DNA from: Polynucleobacter sp. MWH-UH25E
Lineage (GTDB): Bacteria > Pseudomonadota > Gammaproteobacteria > Burkholderiales > Burkholderiaceae
Assembly (NCBI RefSeq): GCF_018687095.1
Contig: NZ_CP061286.1
Location: 930,001 to 994,000, forward strand
Reading direction: 5' to 3'
Length of the DNA stretch: 64,000 bases
A program made the position numbers and the translations under genes. Position 1 is the first letter of the stretch. Each line of letters begins with the position of its first letter. The notes under the pieces were generated by a model that saw only the letters and a list, made by a program, of their open reading frames with translations, was not told the origin of the DNA and did not search any database. Shown in pieces: positions 15,162-23,871 of the stretch.

Positions 15162-15421
15162 GCAGCCTTGCCATCAGGGGATTCTGGATTGGCAACGGCT
15201 TCCGTGGCACTTTTGGACTTGCTTTTGGAGGGAGTCTTCTTGCTAGCAGCTTTTTTAGCTGCGGCTTTCTCTGCACTAGCTGCCTTCTTCGCAACCTTTT
15301 TTGCATCTTTTGCTTCTTTGGCGCTAGTCGCCTTAGCTAACTTTTTCTCTACTTTGACTTTAGTGGTTTCTAGCTTGTTTAGTTTTTTGGCTAATTTTTT
15401 AATCGTTTTGGTTTGGCTCAT
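15158..15421 (-). CDS. Lys/Ala-rich histone H1-like small protein
   Basis: An 87-aa protein of low complexity: a Lys-rich heptad-like N-terminal half (possible coiled coil, residues 5-35), then KKAASAEKAAAKKAASKK and a Ser/Lys tail. It resembles bacterial histone-H1-like or AlgP/PhaM-type tails that bind DNA and polyphosphate. RBS AGGAA is well placed. Coupling to ppk2 hints that it docks on polyphosphate granules or is lysine-polyphosphorylated. That is inference only. Confidence 0.7.
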   Translation of the reverse strand: MSQTKTIKKLAKKLNKLETTKVKVEKKLAKATSAKEAKDAKKVAKKAASAEKAAAKKAASKKTPSKSKSKSATEAVANPESPDGKAA

Positions 15422-15483
15422 GATTCATTCCTGCCTACATTATTGTTAGATGGTCTTTCATCGTATGGGTATTTGTGAGAGTT

Positions 15484-15501
15484 TTCAAGGTTATATGACA
15501 G
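15484..15501 (-). promoter_or_regulatory. PHO-box-like site for the K-rich/ppk2 operon
   Basis: Read on the minus strand, CTGTCATATAACCTTGAA has a perfect first half (CTGTCATA-A/T-A) and a degenerate second half: 14 of 18 to the degenerate consensus. It is about 63 nt before the ATG at 15421. Confidence 0.4.
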
Positions 15502-15548
15502 TCCTCAAAAAGTATAGAAAAAATCTATTAAATTCAGTGAGTTAAGTT

Positions 15549-15566
15549 CTGTCATAAATCCGTCAT
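15549..15566 (+). promoter_or_regulatory. PHO box upstream of pstS
   Basis: CTGTCATAAATCCGTCAT differs from the classical PhoB consensus at a single position. It lies 60 nt before the pstS ATG, a normal place for an activator site replacing the -35. It anchors the recognition of the other PHO-box-like sites in the window. Confidence 0.93.
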
Positions 15567-15625
15567 ATTTCAGTTTTATCGTCCTGTTATCGCGCATTTG
15601 CGCATTTTGCTACGACAAGGAAATC

Positions 15626-16648
15626 ATGAAATCCCTCTTTAAAAAAGCTCTCGTTATTGGTGCTATAGCTCTTGCGCCCGCAGCATTTGCGGTGGATATG
15701 ACTGGCGCTGGCGCTACCTTCCCATACCCAATCTATGCAAAATGGGCGGAGGCCTTTAAAGCAAAAACAGGTTCAAACCTTAACTATCAATCTATTGGAT
15801 CTTCTGGCGGCATCAAGCAAATCAAAGCAAAGACAGTGGATTTTGGCGCGACTGATAATCCAGTGAAGTTTTCTGATTTAGAGGCTGATGGCCTAGTTCA
15901 ATTTCCAGCAATTATTGGCGGCGTGGTTCCTGTCATTAACGTGGATGGTGTAAAGCCCGGCGAAATCAAATTAGATGGCCCAACATTGGCCGACATTTTC
16001 CAAGGTGTTATTTCCGATTGGGGCGATAAGCGTATCGCGATCATGAACCCAGGCGTAAAAATTCCTAGCGGCCCAATTACCGTGGTAGTTCGTGCTGACG
16101 GTTCTGGCACAACAGCAATTTTCTCTGACTACTTAGCTAAGACCAGTACCTTGTTTAAAGATTCTGTAGGATCTGGTGCTTCAGTAAAGTGGCCTGCTGC
16201 TTCCACTGTAGGTGGTAAAGGTAACGAAGGCGTTGCGGCAAACGTAACTCGTGTTAAGAACTCTATTGGTTATGTTGAGTACGCATACGCTAAGAAAAAC
16301 AAGATGACTTTTATCTCTTTGAAAAACAAAGATGGCAACTATGTTGCTCCAGATGACGCTACTTTTGCTGCTGCTGCTGCAAGTACTGATTGGTCAGCGA
16401 TTCCTGGCATGGGTACATTCATCACGAATGCTCCAGGTGCAAAATCCTGGCCTATTACTGGCGCATCATTTATCTTGATTTACAAGAACCCTGAAAACAA
16501 GGCAAATGTTGCTGAAGTGATTAAGTTCTTTGACTTTGCTTTCAAAGATGGCAAAAAAATGGCTGAAGAGCTTGACTACGTACCAATGCCAGATAAAACA
16601 ACCGATTTCATTCGCAAGAATGTTTTCACCAAGATCGCTACCAAGTAA
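15626..16648 (+). CDS. pstS: Periplasmic phosphate-binding protein PstS
   Basis: A 340-aa high-affinity phosphate receptor of the Pst ABC importer, exported by a Sec signal (cleavage about after APAAFA). Phosphate-pocket segments are GAGATFPYPIYAKW, SSGGIKQIK, DFGATDNP and RADGSGTT. First gene of pstS-pstC-pstA-pstB-phoU-phoB-phoR, activated by PhoB from the strong PHO box. Confidence 0.97.
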   Translation: MKSLFKKALVIGAIALAPAAFAVDMTGAGATFPYPIYAKWAEAFKAKTGSNLNYQSIGSSGGIKQIKAKTVDFGATDNPVKFSDLEADGLVQFPAIIGGVVPVINVDGVKPGEIKLDGPTLADIFQGVISDWGDKRIAIMNPGVKIPSGPITVVVRADGSGTTAIFSDYLAKTSTLFKDSVGSGASVKWPAASTVGGKGNEGVAANVTRVKNSIGYVEYAYAKKNKMTFISLKNKDGNYVAPDDATFAAAAASTDWSAIPGMGTFITNAPGAKSWPITGASFILIYKNPENKANVAEVIKFFDFAFKDGKKMAEELDYVPMPDKTTDFIRKNVFTKIATK

Positions 16649-16680
16649 TCTTGAAAATCTTATTTCAATAGTAGTTAAAA

Positions 16681-16708
16681 AAACAGCTCCACCAATGTGG
16701 GGCTGTTT
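16681..16708 (+). promoter_or_regulatory. Intercistronic stem-loop between pstS and pstC
   Basis: The 12-bp stem AAACAGCTCCAC / GTGGGGCTGTTT (one G-U) has a CAAT loop and no continuous T-run. It probably attenuates transcription or stabilises the pstS 3' end, letting the receptor exceed the permease. Confidence 0.7.
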
Positions 16709-16730
16709 GATTGTTTGAGCTCTGATCATC

Positions 16731-17720
16731 ATGACCGAAAACGCACAGTCCTATTCTGCGCCATCCCGCCAGGCACTCAGAATCGCTAAGATTCAGCGCG
16801 TGCAGGATTTCTTATTTCACGGAATTACCCAATTCTTTGCATGTAGCGTTTTAATTACATTACTAGGAATCATCATCTCCTTGGTAATCAACGCATGGCC
16901 TGCATTGCATACCTTTGGGATAGGATTTTTCTTCACCCAAGAGTGGGATATTGTGAATGGTGAGTTTGGTGGCTTGATTGCGATCTACGGCACCTTAGTT
17001 ACTTCTATCATCGCCTTGTTAATTGCGGTACCACTCAGTTTTGGTATCGCCGTTTTCTTAACAGAACTTTGTCCAGGTCCTCTGCGCAGACCCCTTGGTA
17101 CAGCTGTTGAGTTATTAGCAGCTGTTCCATCTATTATTTACGGCATGTTCGGCTTGTTCATTTTTGCCCCCTTGTTCGCTGAGTACATCGAGCCTGCGCT
17201 GGCAATGACACTTGGCAAGATTCCAGGATTGGGAATCTTATTTTCTGGCGCTTTCAACGGAATTGGCGTCTTATGTGCCGGATTGATTTTGGCAATGATG
17301 ATTCTGCCTTTTATCTCATCGGTGATGCGCGATGTATTTGAAATCGTGCCTCCAGTATTAAAAGAGTCTGCTTATGGGATTGGGTGCACTACTTGGGAAG
17401 TTGTAAAAAATGTTGTGCTTCCTTATACCAAAGCGGGTGTGATTGGTGGAGTGATGCTGGGCCTTGGCAGAGCTTTAGGTGAAACGATGGCAGTTACCTT
17501 TGTTATTGGCAACGCCCATCGTCTTTCAGCATCACTATTCTCACCAGGCACTTCGATCGCTTCAACCCTTGCAAATGAATTTGGTGAAGCAGAGGCTGGT
17601 AATCATTTATCTTCATTGTTTGCCCTCGGCCTAGCGCTATTTATTATTACCTTCATTGTTCTTGCCTGCGCTAAGTGGATGTTGAGTAATATGGAGAAAA
17701 AGCAGGGTCTGAAATCATGA
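16731..17720 (+). CDS. pstC: Phosphate ABC transporter permease PstC
   Basis: A 329-aa inner-membrane permease with six main hydrophobic segments. The EAA-loop motif KESAYGIGCTTWEVVKNVVLPYTKAGVIGG couples it to PstB. Pairs with PstA. Its end overlaps pstA by 4 bp (ATGA). Confidence 0.96.
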   Translation: MTENAQSYSAPSRQALRIAKIQRVQDFLFHGITQFFACSVLITLLGIIISLVINAWPALHTFGIGFFFTQEWDIVNGEFGGLIAIYGTLVTSIIALLIAVPLSFGIAVFLTELCPGPLRRPLGTAVELLAAVPSIIYGMFGLFIFAPLFAEYIEPALAMTLGKIPGLGILFSGAFNGIGVLCAGLILAMMILPFISSVMRDVFEIVPPVLKESAYGIGCTTWEVVKNVVLPYTKAGVIGGVMLGLGRALGETMAVTFVIGNAHRLSASLFSPGTSIASTLANEFGEAEAGNHLSSLFALGLALFIITFIVLACAKWMLSNMEKKQGLKS

Positions 17721-18583
17721 ACCAAGCCAGCAATATTAATCCTGAAGTATTCGCGCGTCGTAAGCGTGCCAATAAGATTGGCCTCACTTTATCGATGAGC
17801 GCTATGGGTCTTGGAATGATCTTTTTGTTCTGGATTCTGAGCGTTCTGATGATCAAAGGCTTTTCATCTATAGATCTAGCGTTATTTACCCAAAGTACAC
17901 CAGCCCCAGGCTCTGATGGTGGTGGTTTGGCAAATGCCATTGTGGGAAGCTTGTTATTGGTTGCTTGCTGCACACTTATTAGTACTCCGGTTGGTGTTTT
18001 GGCGGGCTTATATCTTTCTGAGTATGGTGATCGCAGCAAAGTTGCTGCTGTTACACGATTTGTTACTGACATCATGTTATCGGCGCCATCGATCGTGATC
18101 GGTTTATTTGTGTATGCATTTGTTGTTGCCCAAGTAAGACACTTTTCAGGCTGGGCCGGAACGATTGCGCTAGCACTGATCGCAGTACCTGTGGTTGTGA
18201 GAACGACCGAGAATATGTTGCGATTAGTGCCAGGTAGCTTGAGAGAGGCTGCATACGCACTTGGCACACCAAAATGGAAAGTGGCTTTCTACATCACCTT
18301 ACGTGCCGCAAAGAGTGGTGTGATGACAGGTATTTTGCTTGCTTTAGCACGTGTTAGCGGTGAAACAGCGCCATTACTGTTTACCGCTTTGAATAACCAA
18401 TTTTTTTCAACCAACATGAATGCACCAATGGCGAATTTGCCAGTGGTCATTTTCCAGTTTGCTATGAGTCCTTATGACAATTGGGTTGGTCTTGCATGGG
18501 GAGGTGCTTTGTTAATTACGTTCGCGGTGCTGGGATTAAACATTCTTGCACGCGTGGTATTTAGGGATAAGGCACAGGGATGA
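17717..18583 (+). CDS. pstA: Phosphate ABC transporter permease PstA
   Basis: A 288-aa second permease subunit. Typical are STPVGVLAGLYLSEYG, SAPSIVIGLFVYAF and the EAA loop REAAYALGTPKWKVAFYITL. Both ends overlap neighbours by 4 bp (pstC, pstB), which fits stoichiometric translation of the transporter. Confidence 0.96.
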   Translation: MNQASNINPEVFARRKRANKIGLTLSMSAMGLGMIFLFWILSVLMIKGFSSIDLALFTQSTPAPGSDGGGLANAIVGSLLLVACCTLISTPVGVLAGLYLSEYGDRSKVAAVTRFVTDIMLSAPSIVIGLFVYAFVVAQVRHFSGWAGTIALALIAVPVVVRTTENMLRLVPGSLREAAYALGTPKWKVAFYITLRAAKSGVMTGILLALARVSGETAPLLFTALNNQFFSTNMNAPMANLPVVIFQFAMSPYDNWVGLAWGGALLITFAVLGLNILARVVFRDKAQG

Positions 18584-19428
18584 TGAGTAATATGAAAACA
18601 ATGTTTGACTTAAATCAGATTGATAGTCAAGGGGGTAGAGTGAATACATCAAATCAAGAGCCGCAAAATTCAGCAGTCAATGCGATTGAGGTTCGTAATT
18701 TGAATTTTTATTATGGCGCTTTTCAGGGTCTCAAGAAAATAAATCTTGATATCGAGCAAGGGAAAGTTACGGCATTTATTGGTCCTTCTGGCTGCGGTAA
18801 ATCTACACTCCTCAGAACAATGAACCGTATGTATGATCTTTATCCTGGCCAACGTGCTGAGGGCGAGATTAATTTTTATGGACAAAATATTCTTGAGCCA
18901 GGCCAAGATTTAAACTTGCTGCGCTCTCGTATTGGTATGGTTTTCCAAAAGCCAACTCCATTTCCGATGTCCATCTACGAAAACATCGCATTTGGCGTTC
19001 GCTTGTATGAAAAGCTATCTCGTTCTGAGATGGATGAGCGGGTTGAATGGGCTTTGAATAAAGCGGCCTTGTGGAATGAGGTTAAAGACAAGCTAAACCA
19101 GAGCGGTCTTTCTTTGTCTGGCGGTCAGCAGCAACGTCTCTGTATTGCCCGTGGCGTAGCAGTAAAACCATCCGTTATTTTGTTGGATGAGCCAACCTCA
19201 GCTCTGGATCCAATTTCTACAGGTAAAGTGGAAGAATTGATTCATGAGCTTAAAGCGGATTACACCATTGCAATCGTGACCCATAATATGCAGCAGGCTG
19301 CCCGTGTTTCAGATTACACAGCCTACATGTATTTGGGTAGCTTGATTGAATACGGTAAAACTGACGAGATATTTATTAAGCCAAAGCGCAAAGAAACTGA
19401 AGACTACATCACCGGCCGCTTTGGTTAA
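18580..19428 (+). CDS. pstB: Phosphate ABC transporter ATPase PstB
   Basis: A 282-aa ATPase with Walker A GPSGCGKST, Q-loop GMVFQKPTPFP, signature LSGGQQQR and Walker B VILLDEPTSALDP. About 38 residues precede the conserved VRNLNFYYG core, more than usual, so translation may begin later (for example at the in-frame GTG near 18640), although the ATG at 18580 overlaps the pstA stop. Confidence 0.96.
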   Translation: MMSNMKTMFDLNQIDSQGGRVNTSNQEPQNSAVNAIEVRNLNFYYGAFQGLKKINLDIEQGKVTAFIGPSGCGKSTLLRTMNRMYDLYPGQRAEGEINFYGQNILEPGQDLNLLRSRIGMVFQKPTPFPMSIYENIAFGVRLYEKLSRSEMDERVEWALNKAALWNEVKDKLNQSGLSLSGGQQQRLCIARGVAVKPSVILLDEPTSALDPISTGKVEELIHELKADYTIAIVTHNMQQAARVSDYTAYMYLGSLIEYGKTDEIFIKPKRKETEDYITGRFG

Positions 19429-19442
19429 TGGGGGAGACACTT

Positions 19443-20150
19443 ATGCCAGATAAACACCTTTCATCGCAATTTGATGCTGATTTAAATTCCTTATCCAGTC
19501 GCTTGCTGGAAATGGGCGGATTGGTTGAGTCTCAAATATCCACTGCGATGCGTGCGTTTACGCAAATGGATCTTGACACCTGCAACGTGGTAATCGAGAA
19601 CGAAAAGCTCGTAAATGACTTAGAGATTCAGATTGATCTCGCATGCACAGAATTAATCGCACGTAGACAGCCAACTGCACGTGATTTACGCTTGGTTATG
19701 GCGGTATCTAAGGCGATTACGAATTTAGAGCGTGCTGGCGATGAGGCTGAGAGAGTTGCGAAGAGAACGAAGCGATTAATCGAGTCTGGTTTGCCGCACA
19801 ACATTAACGTTGCTGAAATTCGATTGTCTGGCCAAATGGCAATTTCTTTATTGCGTCGCAGTTTAGATGCCTTTGCTCGCTTAGACACCATTGCTGCTGC
19901 CGAAGTGGTACAAGAAGATCGTCAAATTGATGAAGAGTTCCGTGGCTTTGTGCGTAAGCTCATCACTTATATGTCTGAAGATCCACATATGATTAGCACC
20001 GGCTTGGATATGCTGACTATTGCTAAAGCAATTGAGCGTATCGGTGATCATGCTAAAAATATTGCTGAGTTTGTAATCTATATTGCCAAGGGTTCTGACG
20101 TTCGTCATATACCTCATGAAGATTTAGTGCGCGAAGCTAGCAGACAATAA
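19443..20150 (+). CDS. phoU: Phosphate-signalling complex protein PhoU
   Basis: A 235-aa all-helical protein with two PhoU repeats; each carries a metal-binding-type E/DxxxD stretch (TNLERAGDEAERVAK and AIERIGDHAKNIAEF). It relays Pst status to PhoR and restrains signalling when phosphate is ample. I preferred the ATG at 19443 because GGGGGAG lies 6 nt upstream; an in-frame ATG at 19428 overlaps the pstB stop and remains possible. Confidence 0.95.
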   Translation: MPDKHLSSQFDADLNSLSSRLLEMGGLVESQISTAMRAFTQMDLDTCNVVIENEKLVNDLEIQIDLACTELIARRQPTARDLRLVMAVSKAITNLERAGDEAERVAKRTKRLIESGLPHNINVAEIRLSGQMAISLLRRSLDAFARLDTIAAAEVVQEDRQIDEEFRGFVRKLITYMSEDPHMISTGLDMLTIAKAIERIGDHAKNIAEFVIYIAKGSDVRHIPHEDLVREASRQ

Positions 20151-20163
20151 GCGGATAAAGATA

Positions 20164-20877
20164 ATGACTCACCGCATACTCATAGTAGAGGATGAGCCAT
20201 CAATTGCAGAATTGATTGCGATTAACTTATCTCATGCGGGTTATGAGGTTGAGAAGGCCTTACAAGCAGATATAGCCCTCAACATGATGAAATATCAGTT
20301 GCCTAACTTGCTGATCTTGGATTGGATGCTTCCTGGAAAATCAGGAGTGCAATTTGCTAAAGAGCTCAGGGCAAATGATCGCACCAAAGCTTTGCCCATT
20401 TTGATGCTGACCGCTAAAAGTGAAGAGTCTGATAAGGTCTTGGGCTTAGATTCTGGTGCTGATGACTACGTCACTAAACCATTCTCTCCAAAAGAACTGG
20501 TTGCAAGGGTGAGAGCCATCTTGCGGAGACAGACTCCTATTGAAGATACTGGGCCGTTAAAAGTTGGCCCCTTGAAGTTGGATCCCAGTTCTCATCGGGT
20601 TCTCGCTGTTTGGCCAGACGCAGAGTCAAAGCCAATCGCGCTTGGACCAACCGAGTTTCGTCTATTGCAGTACTTTATGGCTAACCCAGAACGCGTTCAT
20701 TCACGAGCTAGCTTATTGGATAAGGTCTGGGGTAATGAGGTCTACATCGAAGAACGAACAGTCGATGTTCATATTAAGCGTTTAAGGGCGGCTTTAGCTC
20801 CTTTTGCTTGCGATAAATTCATTGAGACTGTTCGTGGTAGTGGTTACCGCATCACTAAGATCCCAACAGAAATCTAG
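20164..20877 (+). CDS. phoB: Phosphate regulon response regulator PhoB
   Basis: A 237-aa OmpR-type regulator. The receiver has Asp10-Glu11, phospho-acceptor Asp53 (ILDWMLPG) and Lys105. The C-terminal winged helix (about 135-232) includes the recognition helix region ERTVDVHIKRLRAAL and GSGYRI. It binds PHO boxes as tandem 11-bp repeats, of which several candidates lie in this window. Confidence 0.96.
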   Translation: MTHRILIVEDEPSIAELIAINLSHAGYEVEKALQADIALNMMKYQLPNLLILDWMLPGKSGVQFAKELRANDRTKALPILMLTAKSEESDKVLGLDSGADDYVTKPFSPKELVARVRAILRRQTPIEDTGPLKVGPLKLDPSSHRVLAVWPDAESKPIALGPTEFRLLQYFMANPERVHSRASLLDKVWGNEVYIEERTVDVHIKRLRAALAPFACDKFIETVRGSGYRITKIPTEI

Positions 20878-20951
20878 CCTGGAACTAGTCTACCTGCCAG
20901 TAGTTTGATATGAATCTCTGGGTGATCCTGGAGATGCTCTAATATTGCAGC

Positions 20952-22253
20952 ATGTTATCTGTATTAACCCGATTCTTTGTCATCATCTGCGTTGTGCTAG
21001 TTGCTGCCTACATCACTCTCACTTTATGGGGTGTAGAGTTCGCAATTGCTGCTTGCATCTTTGTTATTTCAATACCACTGATATATGCCTATATCAATTT
21101 AGCTAGACTCCGCAGATACATACTAGAAGACTCTCTCGAAAATATGCCATTGCCTAGTGGTTTTTGGGAGGAAGTATTTTTTAGGTTACAGCGCTTAATT
21201 CGTAATCTAAAGCAGCGGATTCGGAATATCGAGCAGCAACACGAGCATTTTATTGAGGCGTTTCAAGCCTCACCAAATGGCATCGTCATGCTCGATGAAA
21301 ACGACCAGATTGAATGGTGCAATTCAATTGCAGAACACTTTTTCGGGCTCGTATTTAAGCGTGATGTGATGCAGCGTATTAATTTCTTAATACGCCGACC
21401 CGAGTTTGTTCAGTATCTACATAAGCGCGCATTTGAAGAGCCATTGTTATTAGAGCGAATGGGCCCTGATGGTAATTTAAGTTTGATGTTGCAAGCCTTC
21501 CCATTTGGTCAAAAGCGTCACTTATTATTGGTTCAAGACGTTACAGATTTGCAAAAAGCGGATGCGATGCGCAGAGACTTTGTGGCCAATGTTTCTCACG
21601 AGATGCGTACACCAATTACGGTCCTAATGGGATTCTTAGAGACTGTCCAAACAATTGAATTGCCAAAGGACCAGCAAGATCAGTATTTTGAGTTGATGAT
21701 GGCGCAAGCACAGCGGATGAAAAGCTTGGTTGAAGACCTCTTGACCCTTGCAAATCTAGAGGCTAATACTCTGCCAGCTTCTACTTCGGTAATTAAAGTA
21801 GAGACACTCATGGCGTTGTTGAAGAATGATGCTGAAGCCCTCTCACAAGGAAAGCATGCAATTAATTTTGAAACCCATACGCCGATGAATTTACTCGGCG
21901 AAGAGAGAGAAATTCACTCTGCATTCAGCAATTTGGTATCTAATGCGATTCGGTATACCCCTGAAGTGGGATCAATTCGAGTTTCCTGGGGCGTGAATGA
22001 GCAAGGTCAAGGTGAGTTCTCTGTTACGGACTCAGGGCCTGGTATTGCATCTGAGCACTTACCAAGGCTCACAGAGCGTTTCTATCGTGTTGATAGGAGT
22101 CGGTCCAGAGATACGGGTGGAACGGGTTTAGGATTGGCAATCGTCAAACACATCGCCAATCGACATCAAGGACAGTTAATTATCGAAAGCGTGCCTGGTA
22201 GGGGCAGTACATTTACCCTTCGGTTTCCGAAGGAAAGAATGGCTAACCAATAG
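20952..22253 (+). CDS. phoR: Phosphate regulon sensor histidine kinase PhoR
   Basis: A 433-aa membrane kinase. Two N-terminal TM segments (about residues 5-24 and 27-48) are followed by a PAS domain (about 100-200, QASPNGIVMLDENDQIEWCN). The HisKA His216 lies in NVSHEMRTP, and the HATPase has NAIRYT, DSGPGI and GTGLGLAIVKH. No large periplasmic sensor exists, as usual for PhoR, which senses through Pst/PhoU. Confidence 0.96.
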   Translation: MLSVLTRFFVIICVVLVAAYITLTLWGVEFAIAACIFVISIPLIYAYINLARLRRYILEDSLENMPLPSGFWEEVFFRLQRLIRNLKQRIRNIEQQHEHFIEAFQASPNGIVMLDENDQIEWCNSIAEHFFGLVFKRDVMQRINFLIRRPEFVQYLHKRAFEEPLLLERMGPDGNLSLMLQAFPFGQKRHLLLVQDVTDLQKADAMRRDFVANVSHEMRTPITVLMGFLETVQTIELPKDQQDQYFELMMAQAQRMKSLVEDLLTLANLEANTLPASTSVIKVETLMALLKNDAEALSQGKHAINFETHTPMNLLGEEREIHSAFSNLVSNAIRYTPEVGSIRVSWGVNEQGQGEFSVTDSGPGIASEHLPRLTERFYRVDRSRSRDTGGTGLGLAIVKHIANRHQGQLIIESVPGRGSTFTLRFPKERMANQ

Positions 22254-22460
22254 CTATTCTTTCTTTTTCCTTTTCTTCTTTTTGGATTCTTTGGGCAGTT
22301 TGTCAGCTTTGCCATTGGCATAAAGGCACCAGACCTTGATCTCCTCGAATAGCTCAACAAGATCCTCGTGGGGAAGGCTTTTCAGGTCCACAAGCCCAAT
22401 ACTTCCAGATTCTTGCAATTGCTTCACTGCGTCTTCGTATAAATATTTGCTCATAGTCAT
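22254..22460 (-). CDS. Small Lys-tailed protein of unknown function
   Basis: A 68-aa soluble protein with a helical, acidic body (LPHEDLVELFEEIKVWCLYANGKAD) and a poly-Lys C-terminus (SKKKKRKKKE). I do not recognise a family. The start may be ATG 22460 or the second ATG two codons later. Convergent with phoR, sharing no bases. Confidence 0.6.
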   Translation of the reverse strand: MTMSKYLYEDAVKQLQESGSIGLVDLKSLPHEDLVELFEEIKVWCLYANGKADKLPKESKKKKRKKKE

Positions 22461-22537
22461 TTAGCTCATGAATAAATTACGAGGCAATCCTATCAAACTA
22501 ATATGACAAAGCGGATTTTTGTGGGAAAAGCCAATTT

Positions 22538-23014
22538 TTAGTCTGGCTCCCCTGATACTTCCGAGCTTCTTTTGATTCCGATAAATCGAGAAACCAATTT
22601 TTCTAAGGGGCCGCCCAAAACGAGGGTGATAAGAATCGCCCCAAGGCTAAGACAGCCAAGAATGAATTGACCAGCTCCGAAAGCGGCTCCAATGAGTGCG
22701 CAAGACCAGAGGCTGGCTGCGGTGGTAAGGCCGAGTATCTTTTCAGAACGTTGCTCACGAATAATGACACCGGCCCCCAAAAAGCCAAGGCCGGTGATCA
22801 AGCCTTGCAGGACGCGGCTGACGGATTGGGCATCGTCGCGAACAAAGTTGCTAATTAGTAGGACTGCAGTGGCTGAGCCTATTGAAACTAGGGCGTGAGT
22901 CCGTATGCCGGCTGATTTATGGTGAAGCCAGCGATTTAGCCCCAAAATGGCGCCCACAATGAGGGCAAAACCAAGGCGAATAGCGATAGTCTCGTAAGTT
23001 TCCCATTCGGTCAT
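22538..23014 (-). CDS. MgtC/SapB family membrane protein (short form)
   Basis: A 158-aa protein with four hydrophobic segments and MgtC hallmarks: GAILGLNR, SAGIRTHALVSIGSA, GLGFLGAGVIIRE and GLTTAASLW. It lacks the C-terminal ACT-like domain of MgtC proper (compare 27630-28346). Family members are linked to Mg2+ or phosphate stress and intracellular survival; the exact role is unknown. Confidence 0.88.
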   Translation of the reverse strand: MTEWETYETIAIRLGFALIVGAILGLNRWLHHKSAGIRTHALVSIGSATAVLLISNFVRDDAQSVSRVLQGLITGLGFLGAGVIIREQRSEKILGLTTAASLWSCALIGAAFGAGQFILGCLSLGAILITLVLGGPLEKLVSRFIGIKRSSEVSGEPD

Positions 23015-23144
23015 GGGGACGTCCTTTCGATATTGATGTGGTTCATTCAGTGTAGCCCAAACTACCCTTAAATTGATGGCAATTAATAAATCTGCAATAA
23101 AGTTTCCTTAGGATCGAAATTACATTTTTATAAGGGGCTACTTA

Positions 23145-23321
23145 ATGAATGTAGATCTAGTGAAATATCTTTCAGCGGTTATTCGGGGAAATTTAAGTGA
23201 TCCCTCGGTTACCTGTTTAGGTATGACTCAGCAAGCCGATGATGAAAAAGGAAGAGATCCGGCTAAAGATCTTTTTTTAGTGGACTCTCGATATTCTCTT
23301 GCACTTGATGAAATAATTTGA
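23145..23321 (+). CDS. Putative 58-aa protein upstream of the second arsC-like gene
   Basis: AAGGGG lies 8 nt before ATG 23145, which opens a 58-codon frame (MNVDLVKYLSAVIRGN... ending LALDEII). It has one Cys and no membrane segment. The stop is directly before the in-frame TTG 23322 and 25 nt before the arsC-like ATG, so the two are likely co-transcribed and perhaps coupled. The family is not recognised. Confidence 0.55.
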   Translation: MNVDLVKYLSAVIRGNLSDPSVTCLGMTQQADDEKGRDPAKDLFLVDSRYSLALDEII

Positions 23322-23345
23322 TTGGGTAATCCTTTCAAAAAAATC

Positions 23346-23846
23346 ATGAGTGATCACTACAACATTCTTTTTCTCTGCACTGGTAATTCCGCTAGGTCTA
23401 TTCTGGGTGAAGTGTTAGCGACTACACTCAGTCATGGAAGGTTTGTCGGCTATTCCGCTGGTTCAAAGCCTAATGGTTTCGTGCATCCTCTTGCGATGCA
23501 GATTGCTAGAGATATCGGATATCCCCTCGAGATTTTACGCAGTAAAAGTTGGGATGAGTTTGGCGCAAGTGGTGCGCCAAAAATGGATTTCATTATTACG
23601 GTGTGTGATTCAGCAGCTGGTGAAGAATGCCCTTACTGGCCAGGGCATCCTGCCACTGCACATTGGGGGTTTCCTGACCCGGCTGCTGTGAATGGTAGCG
23701 ATGAGGAAATGCGTAATGCATTTAGGCAGATAGAAATTGGCTTAAGAAATCGTATTGAGCTGCTGATGGACCTTTCAGTTGAGCAACTGGATCACTTGCA
23801 GATAAAAGAAAAGTTGCAAGATATTCATCGCAGGGCTAGTAAGTAA
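23346..23846 (+). CDS. Arsenate reductase ArsC-like protein (LMW-PTP type), second copy
   Basis: A 166-aa paralogue of the ars-operon ArsC with P-loop CTGNSARS, the ITVCDSAAGEECPYWPG two-cysteine segment and the HWGFPDP acid loop all kept. It is therefore probably an active arsenate reductase or phosphatase. It sits among phosphate genes rather than beside an efflux pump, where arsenate leak through Pst could make it useful. The start is ATG 23346; no clear Shine-Dalgarno is present, which fits coupling to the 58-aa ORF. Confidence 0.88.
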   Translation: MSDHYNILFLCTGNSARSILGEVLATTLSHGRFVGYSAGSKPNGFVHPLAMQIARDIGYPLEILRSKSWDEFGASGAPKMDFIITVCDSAAGEECPYWPGHPATAHWGFPDPAAVNGSDEEMRNAFRQIEIGLRNRIELLMDLSVEQLDHLQIKEKLQDIHRRASK

Positions 23847-23871
23847 TGCTGAACTTAGCTAAGGAATAGAA

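Noticed and set aside
15168..15449. Plus-strand hydrophobic 93-codon frame opposite the Lys/Ala-rich gene
   Set aside because: Its Leu/Ala/Phe composition is the antisense of Lys/Ala codons. The minus frame has the ribosome site and the ppk2 overlap.
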